In this document: piece after piece, positions 8,351-12,359 of the stretch
How positions within the stretch are numbered: position 1 is the stretch's first letter
Layout: every line of letters starts with the position of its first letter
DNA from: JARDZI01 sp041639705
GTDB taxonomy: Bacteria > Bacillota > Clostridia > Clostridiales > Caloramatoraceae
Assembly: GCA_041639705.1 (NCBI GenBank)
Contig: JBEQBT010000083.1
Coordinates: 1-12,359, forward strand
Length of the DNA stretch: 12,359 nucleotides
Reading direction: 5' to 3'
Program-made: the position numbers and the translations under genes
The notes under the pieces: generated by a model
What the model was told of the DNA's origin: nothing
Seen by the model: only the letters and a program-made list of their open reading frames with translations
Databases searched by the model: none

Positions 8351-8380
8351 TTGAAATACTTGGTATGAATAATGTATAAT
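8351..8380 (+). promoter_or_regulatory. Strong sigma-A-type promoter facing the hairpin repeat
   Basis: TTGAAA (8351-8356) and a perfect TATAAT (8375-8380) are 18 bases apart. The predicted start near 8387 has no gene close by. Transcription would run through the 116-bp hairpin repeat and a short gene remnant to the stem-loop at 8661-8690. Confidence 0.55.
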
Positions 8381-8421
8381 TATAGTTAAAGTAAATGGAA
8401 TTTAACTTTTCCGTTTAAATT

Positions 8422-8537
8422 TTTATCAATTTCTAAGACTCCACCTTCTATAAGGTGGAGTTTCCACTTTTTGCTTCAGGTGGGGTAGAGTCCCCACCTG
8501 AAGTCTCGATGTTCAGCTTTAGCTGAACGAGTTCACT
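8422..8537 (+). repeat. 116-bp three-hairpin repeat, copy 1 (candidate IS200/IS605-type element)
   Basis: This unit matches 11974-12089 at 113 of 116 positions in the same orientation; similarity stops abruptly on both sides. It contains a 9-bp stem with CTAT loop (8439-8460), a 12-bp stem with 6-base loop (8474-8503) and an 8-bp GTTCAGCT/AGCTGAAC stem (8511-8528), followed by GAGTTCACT. It has no terminal inverted repeats. Both copies begin with TTTAT, which could be the target pentanucleotide of IS200/IS605 insertion, with TTCAC as a right cleavage site. No transposase or TnpB is encoded, so it would be a non-autonomous element. The repeat itself is certain; the family is inferred. Confidence 0.75.
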
Positions 8538-8539
8538 AA

Positions 8540-8656
8540 ATTTTTTTACATGGAATATTTTTAGTATCTAAGGAAATTAATATAAAGAGGCTCAAAGGAA
8601 AGGAACGGGATGGTTATAAATATATTACTAGCATTATTGAAACAATGAAAGATTAA
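8540..8656 (+). pseudogene. Possible 3' remnant of a gene
   Basis: An open frame of 38 codons has no usable start and ends in TAA at 8654-8656. Its second half reads like ordinary protein (KRLKGKERDGYKYITS, then IIETMKD). It starts directly at the right edge of the hairpin repeat, with an in-frame TAA at 8537-8539, as expected if the upstream part of a gene was lost at the insertion. I do not recognise the family. It could be chance in AT-rich DNA. Confidence 0.25.
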
Positions 8657-8660
8657 AATT

Positions 8661-8690
8661 AATAAAGGGCAGCAACTGCAGCCCTTTATT
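8661..8690. terminator. Stem-loop, probable bidirectional terminator
   Basis: AATAAAGGGC (8661-8670) and GCCCTTTATT (8681-8690) form a perfect 10-bp stem around a 10-base loop. The T-rich sequence TTTATTATTTA follows on the + strand and similar T-rich sequence follows on the other strand. It would end transcripts entering from the left. Confidence 0.6.
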
Positions 8691-8710
8691 ATTTAGAAGT
8701 AAAAAAATAG

Positions 8711-8720
8711 TTGTCGATTT
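8711..8720 (+). promoter_or_regulatory. Candidate Spo0A box
   Basis: TTGTCGATTT contains TGTCGAT, one base away from the Spo0A-binding core TGTCGAA. It lies 26 bp upstream of the putative -35 of the Spo0E-like gene. A single short match in AT-rich DNA is weak evidence on its own; the gene it precedes makes it more interesting. Confidence 0.3.
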
Positions 8721-8745
8721 CTTTGTTAACATATTGTAAATTGTA

Positions 8746-8773
8746 TTGATTTTAAAAATAAATGAGATAAAAT
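8746..8773 (+). promoter_or_regulatory. Possible promoter of the Spo0E-like gene
   Basis: TTGATT (8746-8751) and TAAAAT (8768-8773) have a 16-base spacer and would start transcription near 8780, about 65 bases before the start codon. Confidence 0.4.
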
Positions 8774-8844
8774 AGTATTTGTGGGTGAAAAAGTAGAACT
8801 ATACAAAAATGCTTAAAAAACTAAGATTTTTATGGGGAGAAAAA

Positions 8845-9069
8845 ATGATGGGTTGGGAATTAGAAAGAATAATGGATGCTATTGAGGGATCTAAGAGTAT
8901 TTTAAATAAGCTTGTTTCTTCATGTGAAGAAGGCTTATCAACTGAAGAGACTTTAAAAGTAAGCAGAGACTTGGATGAATTATTAAATAAGTATACTTCC
9001 ATGTTTCAGGACTCATCAGAGAGTTCTCGAGTTACACCTGATTTTTTGCAGAATGAAAACTCATTCTAA
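8845..9069 (+). CDS. Spo0E-like aspartyl-phosphate phosphatase
   Basis: A 74-residue, mostly helical protein. Spo0E-family proteins fold as a helical hairpin and remove phosphate from the Spo0A response regulator, delaying sporulation. The family signature S-x-x-L-D is seen as SRDLDELLNKY (residues 40-50, Asp44 in the core), preceded by the typical first helix ILNKLVSSCEEGLSTEETL. The start is placed at ATG 8845 because GGGGAG lies at 8834-8839; ATG 8848 is equally possible. An upstream in-frame ATG at 8809 has no good ribosome site and would add 12 basic residues. The C-terminal 20 residues are polar and probably unstructured. It is a single-gene unit, with a possible Spo0A box upstream. The family call rests on a short motif, so the target is inferred. 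Confidence 0.78.
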   Translation: MMGWELERIMDAIEGSKSILNKLVSSCEEGLSTEETLKVSRDLDELLNKYTSMFQDSSESSRVTPDFLQNENSF

Positions 9070-9162
9070 GAATAGAAGCTACAAAAGTTAAGTATGTTGG
9101 TAATAGCTTCATTATAGAAATCATCGTAACTATAGTAGAGAATAGACATTGGGTTAAAGAGA

Positions 9163-9191
9163 TTGCAGAATAAGGTATATAACTGTATAAT
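9163..9191 (+). promoter_or_regulatory. Promoter of the Cys-rich small protein gene
   Basis: TTGCAG (9163-9168) and a perfect TATAAT (9186-9191) are 17 bases apart, giving a start near 9198. The 20-bp palindrome at 9207-9226 would then lie about 10 bases into the transcript. Confidence 0.6.
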
Positions 9192-9206
9192 ATTATTACT
9201 GGTAAT

Positions 9207-9226
9207 CGGGAGGTATATACCTCCCG
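9207..9226. promoter_or_regulatory. Perfect 20-bp palindrome in the leader of the Cys-rich gene
   Basis: CGGGAGGTATATACCTCCCG is fully self-complementary and GC-capped in AT-rich surroundings. It sits just after the predicted transcription start and 30 bp before the start codon. It could be an operator for a dimeric repressor or an RNA hairpin (8-bp stem, ATAT loop). The right arm contains CCTCC, which resembles an anti-Shine-Dalgarno sequence. No T-run follows, so it is not a normal terminator. Confidence 0.5.
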
Positions 9227-9255
9227 AAAATTTTGTAAAAAAGGATGGGGTTGCT

Positions 9256-9429
9256 TTGGACAAGATGGTAAACAGCAACTGTAAGAAATGCCCTGATTAT
9301 AAAAATGGTAATTGCACTGCATTTGATATACAGTGCTTGTGTAAATTTTGCCCAAGAAATATAGAAATGTGTATAAGAGTAAAATGGTGTAGAGAAACTG
9401 AATCTTCTATTGTATTTGAAAATGATTAA
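9256..9429 (+). CDS. Small cysteine-rich protein, probable metal binder
   Basis: A 57-residue protein with eight cysteines (9, 12, 20, 27, 29, 32, 39, 45) in the pattern CxxC, C, CxCxxC, C, C. Notable stretches are CKKCPDYKNGNC and CLCKFCPRNI. The spacing suggests a zinc-ribbon-like or iron-sulfur site, but no family was recognised and no function is proposed. TTG 9256 is chosen because AAGGATGGGG (9241-9250) is well placed before it; ATG 9265 would give 54 residues. A longer frame back to TTG 9163 would add a hydrophobic stretch, but that TTG is the -35 box of a good promoter and lacks a ribosome site. The gene has its own promoter and its own terminator, so it is a stand-alone unit. Confidence 0.7.
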   Translation: MDKMVNSNCKKCPDYKNGNCTAFDIQCLCKFCPRNIEMCIRVKWCRETESSIVFEND

Positions 9430-9459
9430 AGGTGGAGCTTGAGGTTCCACCTTTTTATT
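9428..9459 (+). terminator. Rho-independent terminator of the Cys-rich gene
   Basis: AAAGGTGGA (9428-9436) and TCCACCTTT (9446-9454) form a 9-bp stem with a 9-base loop, followed by a T-rich tail (TTTTTATTT). The stem begins at the stop codon of the Cys-rich gene. Confidence 0.85.
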
Positions 9460-9481
9460 TAATCTTTGTATATTTGCAAGG

Positions 9482-9509
9482 TTGAATAAAAAAATCCTTC
9501 CAATATAAT
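9482..9509 (+). promoter_or_regulatory. Promoter of the ABC exporter gene
   Basis: TTGAAT (9482-9487) and a perfect TATAAT (9504-9509) are 16 bases apart, just after the preceding terminator and 50 bp before the exporter start codon. Confidence 0.55.
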
Positions 9510-9559
9510 AAAACTATGAATTTGTATTTGTTTTTTTTATTGTGGAGGGAGGGGAAGTA

Positions 9560-10723
9560 ATGATTAAAAAGTTTATTAAATACTATAAGCCCCATTTGGG
9601 TCTTTTTATTTTGGACATGTTCTGCGCTTTTATAATCGCTGGCACAGATTTAGTGTATCCAATGGTAACAAGAACCTTGATTAATAATGTTATACCTGAT
9701 AAGAATATCCAATTAATATTTATAATTGGTTTTTTTATGCTTGTATTGTATGGATTAAGAATGTTTTTAGAATATATAGTAGGTTACTATGGACATGTAC
9801 TTGGAGTGAGGATGGAGTATGACATGAGAAAAAAGATGTTTTCTCATGTTCAGGATCTCCCATTTAAATTTTTTGATAATACTAAAACAGGACATATTAT
9901 GTCAAGAATGGTTAACGATTTGAATGAAATTGCAGAAATGGCTCATCACGGTCCTGAGGACTTATTCATTTCAACTGTCATGATTATTGGTTCATTTATA
10001 TTATTATTAAATATAAATGTTAAGCTTACGCTTATAACATTTATAATACTTCCATTTATGATTTGTTTTGCAATGCATTACAACTCCAAGATGAGAAAGA
10101 ACTTCAGGCAAATTAGAGAAAGCCTTGCAGATATTAACGGAAGACTTGAAGACAGTATTTCAGGTATTAGGGTTGTAAAATCCTTTACTAATGAGGAATA
10201 TGAAGAATATAAATTCGATGATGGAAATGACAATTTTAAAAGACTAAGAACTATATCTGTTAGATACCTTGGGATATTTGGGAGTGGAGTAAACTTTTTT
10301 TCTAATCTATCAACCCTTGTTACTCTTGTTGCTGGCGGATATTTTACAGTTAAAGGCGAAATATCCTATGGTGACCTTGTGGCATATCTTATTTATATTA
10401 ACCAGTTTCTACAGCCAGTAAAGAGACTAGCAAACTTTATAGAACAGTTTCAGAGAGGTATGGCGGGCTTTAAAAGATTCACAGAGGTTATGGAAATCCA
10501 GCCTGATATAATAGATAATGAAAATGCGGTAGAGATAGGAAATGTAAAGGGTGAAGTGCAATTTGAAAATGTTGCATTTAGCTATGATGAAAAGAATTCT
10601 GTTTTATCAGGAATTGATTTAAAGGTTACACCAGGTGAGACAGTCGCTATTGTTGGACCTTCTGGTGCTGGAAAGACAACTCTTTGCAGTCTTATTCTAC
10701 TTTCAAAAGTGGCAGCCATATGA
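9560..10723 (+). pseudogene. ABC exporter (fused permease-ATPase), truncated after Walker A
   Basis: The reading frame gives 387 residues of a multidrug/lipid-type ABC half-exporter, normally about 570-590 residues long. Residues about 10-310 are the six-helix transmembrane domain, with family motifs such as FFDNTKTGHIMSRMVND (104-120) and EDSISGIRVVKSF (197-209). The nucleotide-binding domain begins near 333 (VQFENVAFSY) and includes Walker A GPSGAGKT (366-373). After LCSLI (375-379) the sequence leaves the family, where PRFY is usual, and ends with LLSKVAAI and a TGA inside the left arm of a 62-bp palindrome. The Q-loop, LSGGQ signature, Walker B and switch histidine are all missing, so ATP hydrolysis is not possible. 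ATG 9560 follows a long GGAGGGAGGGGAAG site and is preferred over 9542. The missing 3' part is nowhere in the window. This may be a real rearrangement or an assembly join. Confidence 0.9.
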
Positions 10724-10769
10724 CTTATTACTTATTTATAAATAAGTAATAAGTCATATGGCTGCCACT
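10708..10769. repeat. Perfect 62-bp palindrome at the end of the broken ABC gene
   Basis: Two 31-base arms (10708-10738 and 10739-10769) are exact reverse complements with no spacer. Each arm holds two tandem 7-mers (ACTTATT twice on the left, AATAAGT twice on the right) and an outer AGTGGCAGCCATATG segment. Symmetry ends sharply on both sides. The left arm supplies the last codons and stop of the truncated ABC gene; the right arm ends 3 bp before the stop codon of the convergent desulfurase. On the minus strand the hairpin is followed by TTTTG, so it might also end desulfurase transcripts. It may be an inserted palindromic repeat. Confidence 0.9.
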
Positions 10770-10772
10770 ATC

Positions 10773-11930
10773 CTATCCTATCATATGCATAACCTTCACA
10801 ATGCTAGCTATAGTATAATCCACTTCTTCAAAAGTATTAAAATTTCCGAAGCTAAATCTCAAGGTCCCCTTTGGGAATGTATTGAGGGTTTTGTGAGCAC
10901 TTGGGGAGCAGTGAAGTCCCACTCTTGTCATGATTCCAAATTCTCTGTCAAGCATAAATGCAACCTCAGAGTTATCTATATTTTTAAAATCCAAAGAAAC
11001 AACAGAAGTCCTTCCATCAACTGTTTTAAGCCCAACATTTCTAATTCCGCCAATATTCATAACACCATCTAAAAACCTCTTTGTCAGCTTCATTTCTAAT
11101 TTATGTATGGTGTCAATACCAGTCCTTTTGATGTATTTAAGGGAAGCATTTAGACCATATATTCCTGGAAGGTTTAATGTTCCTGATTCAAATTTGTCTG
11201 GCATATATTCAGGCTGAAGCTCTGATTCTGAAAGGCTGCCTGTACCTCCCTCTATAAATGGGTTTATTTTTTTTACAAATTCACTACTTAGAACAAATCC
11301 ACCTACTCCCTGGGGACCCAGGAGCCCTTTATGACCAGTAAAGGCAAGAGCGCTTAAATTAAAATTATTGAAATCTATATCAAGTACTCCAGCTGTTTGG
11401 GCAGAATCCAATATAAAGTGTAAATTGTGTTTTTTACACAGTTCCCCTACCTCATATATTGGAAGAATAGTACCACATACGTTCGAGGCATGTGTCATAA
11501 TAATAAGTTTTGTATTTGGTTTTATAAATTTTTCTATGTCAATAGGATTTAATACTCCATTAATATTACATAATACTCTATCAAATTCCACTCCAAGGTT
11601 TTGTAAGCCACTCAATGGTCTCATAACTGCATTATGCTCCATGGATGAAAGTATTACATGATCTCCATGCATTAAAAACCCCTTTAAAAGTGCATTTAAG
11701 CTCTGGGTTATGTTCATTGCAAAAACCACATGAAGGGGATTATAAAATTTGAATAATTCGCAAAGAAGTTCCCTAGTTTCGTATACTATCTCCCCTGCAG
11801 AATAGGAGCTTTGATAAGTACCCCTTCCCACATTACTTCCTATATTATCTATATAATCACATACAGCAGCAGAAACTCCCGGAGCCTTAGGATAGGAAGT
11901 TGCTGCATTGTCTAAATATACTTTTCTCAT
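10773..11930 (-). CDS. Cysteine desulfurase family protein, EF2568-like (group II)
   Basis: A 385-residue PLP enzyme of the class V aminotransferase fold, close to the SufS/CsdB and EF2568-like branch. Motifs are YLDNAATSYPKAP (5-17), the ring-stacking His99 in SSMEHNAVMRPL, Asp175 and Gln178 in ILDSAQTAG, the PLP lysine in FTGHKGLLGPQG (Lys201) and the catalytic cysteine in RVGLHCSPSAHKTLNT (Cys341). The ending GTLRFSFGNFNTFEEVDYT is typical, so the 3' end looks intact. It releases sulfur from cysteine or selenium from selenocysteine. EF2568 itself lies in a selenium-dependent molybdenum hydroxylase gene cluster, but no selenium genes are in view here, so that role is only a possibility. GGAGGG on the minus strand (11938-11943) supports the ATG at 11930. 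It converges on the truncated ABC gene. Confidence 0.88.
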   Translation of the reverse strand: MRKVYLDNAATSYPKAPGVSAAVCDYIDNIGSNVGRGTYQSSYSAGEIVYETRELLCELFKFYNPLHVVFAMNITQSLNALLKGFLMHGDHVILSSMEHNAVMRPLSGLQNLGVEFDRVLCNINGVLNPIDIEKFIKPNTKLIIMTHASNVCGTILPIYEVGELCKKHNLHFILDSAQTAGVLDIDFNNFNLSALAFTGHKGLLGPQGVGGFVLSSEFVKKINPFIEGGTGSLSESELQPEYMPDKFESGTLNLPGIYGLNASLKYIKRTGIDTIHKLEMKLTKRFLDGVMNIGGIRNVGLKTVDGRTSVVSLDFKNIDNSEVAFMLDREFGIMTRVGLHCSPSAHKTLNTFPKGTLRFSFGNFNTFEEVDYTIASIVKVMHMIG

Positions 11931-11973
11931 AAAAATCCCTCCGATTATATTCTATCAAATTAGCAAATATTAG

Positions 11974-12089
11974 TTTATCAATTTCTAAGAGTCCACCTTC
12001 TATAAGGTGGAGTTTCCACTTTTTGCTTCAGGTGGGGTAGAGTCCCCATCTGAAGTCTCAATGTTCAGCTTTAGCTGAACGAGTTCACT
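11974..12089 (+). repeat. 116-bp three-hairpin repeat, copy 2
   Basis: The second copy of the unit at 8422-8537 is in the same orientation, with three substitutions (G11991, T12049, A12060). G11991 removes the outermost pair of the first stem; T12049 leaves a G-T wobble in the second stem. The hairpins are otherwise intact (11992-12011, 12026-12055, 12063-12080). It also begins with TTTAT and ends with TTCACT. It lies 43 bp upstream of the minus-strand desulfurase start and may have displaced that gene's original promoter region, as no good promoter for it was found. Confidence 0.75.
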
Positions 12090-12191
12090 GAAAAAATATA
12101 ATATTTGTAAAAATTATGTAGAATAACTGTTTAACTTTCTTTCATTATAATCATATACTTTCTTTAGAAATATTAAAAGGAGATAGTATGC

Positions 12192-12302
12192 ATGAAAGAC
12201 AAAAAACAATTAAAAATAATAGGTACAAGCTACATGAATTTGATGAAATCTCATAATCTCATGTGGCTGGCACCTATCGTTAATGCTCTTTTTTGTGATT
12301 GA
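12192..12302 (+). CDS. Small ORF of unknown function at the right edge
   Basis: A 36-residue frame has a good AAAAGGAG site (12175-12182) 9 bases before ATG 12192. The N-terminal half is basic (MKDKKQLKII); the second half is mildly hydrophobic (MWLAPIVNALF). Part of it is encoded by a GTGGCTGGCACC repeat-like motif, so it may be a disrupted gene. A competing ATG at 12188 opens a 22-codon frame ending at 12256 with the same ribosome site. A perfect TATAAT lies at 12146-12151 without a good -35. No family recognised. Confidence 0.3.
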   Translation: MKDKKQLKIIGTSYMNLMKSHNLMWLAPIVNALFCD

Positions 12303-12353
12303 CTTTCAACATGAAAATCAGAAGCAATAACAGATAAACTATAAGGAGACCTA

Positions 12354-12359
12354 TTGTTA
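12354..12359 (+). CDS. Possible start of a further gene, cut by the window end
   Basis: AAGGAG (12343-12348) is followed five bases later by TTG at 12354. Only two codons are visible, so nothing can be said of the product. Confidence 0.2.

Noticed and set aside
8417..8545. AAATTTTT on both sides of repeat copy 1 as a target-site duplication
   Set aside because: The sequence is low-complexity, overlaps the repeat edge, and has no counterpart around copy 2.
9163..9255. Extended N-terminus of the Cys-rich protein with a hydrophobic stretch
   Set aside because: Its TTG start coincides with the -35 box of a good promoter and has no usable ribosome site; the palindrome would also become coding. 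TTG 9256 is better supported.
10696..10723. Selenocysteine or readthrough at the TGA ending the ABC gene
   Set aside because: Homology ends before the TGA, and no ABC-ATPase sequence continues beyond it in any frame.
10758..11661. Open frames on the + strand across the minus-strand desulfurase
   Set aside because: They are antisense to a well-conserved gene, lack ribosome sites, and show no family features.
11944..11949. Minus-strand TATAAT as promoter of the EF2568-like gene
   Set aside because: It sits next to the ribosome binding site, so the transcript would begin within that site, and there is no -35 at proper distance.
8422..12089. CRISPR array based on the repeated palindromic units
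   Set aside because: There are only two copies 3.5 kb apart, each 116 bp, with no regular spacers and no cas genes.

Overview
The window looks like chromosomal DNA of a low-GC, Gram-positive, endospore-forming anaerobe of the Clostridia type. Intergenic DNA is very AT-rich and most genes have strong AGGAGG-type ribosome binding sites. A Spo0E-like sporulation phosphatase, a ThiI without rhodanese domain paired with its own NifS-like desulfurase, and a three-gene 2-hydroxyacyl-CoA dehydratase-activase-like operon all fit. No rRNA, tRNA or CRISPR array was seen.

Left part (1-5080): a comparatively GC-rich block of palindromic repeats (38-172) precedes a tight three-gene operon (288-3214). It encodes two cysteine-containing activase-associated proteins (COG3580- and COG3581-like) and an HgdC/BadF-type ATPase with both [4Fe-4S] cysteines. 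No dehydratase subunits are nearby, so the electron acceptor is unknown. A good promoter (3239-3267) then starts a major facilitator permease and a Nudix hydrolase.

Middle (5261-8317): an operon of NifZ/IscS-type cysteine desulfurase, ThiI (4-thiouridine in tRNA) and a ZIP-family metal transporter. The first two overlap by 4 bp and are expected to work as sulfur donor and acceptor.

Right part (8318-12359): an accessory-looking stretch. It holds two 97% identical 116-bp units, each with three hairpins and each preceded by TTTAT (candidate non-autonomous IS200/IS605-type elements), and a short gene remnant. It also has a Spo0E-like gene with a possible Spo0A box upstream, and a 57-residue eight-cysteine protein with its own promoter, a perfect 20-bp palindrome in its leader and its own terminator. 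An ABC exporter gene is cut off just after its Walker A motif, next to a perfect 62-bp palindrome. A convergent EF2568-like cysteine desulfurase ends 3 bp beyond that palindrome. The right edge carries a small ORF and possibly the start of a further gene.

I did not find a clear new defence or mobile system. The observations most worth following are the paired hairpin elements, the palindrome at the broken ABC gene, the autonomous Cys-rich unit and the orphan activase operon.
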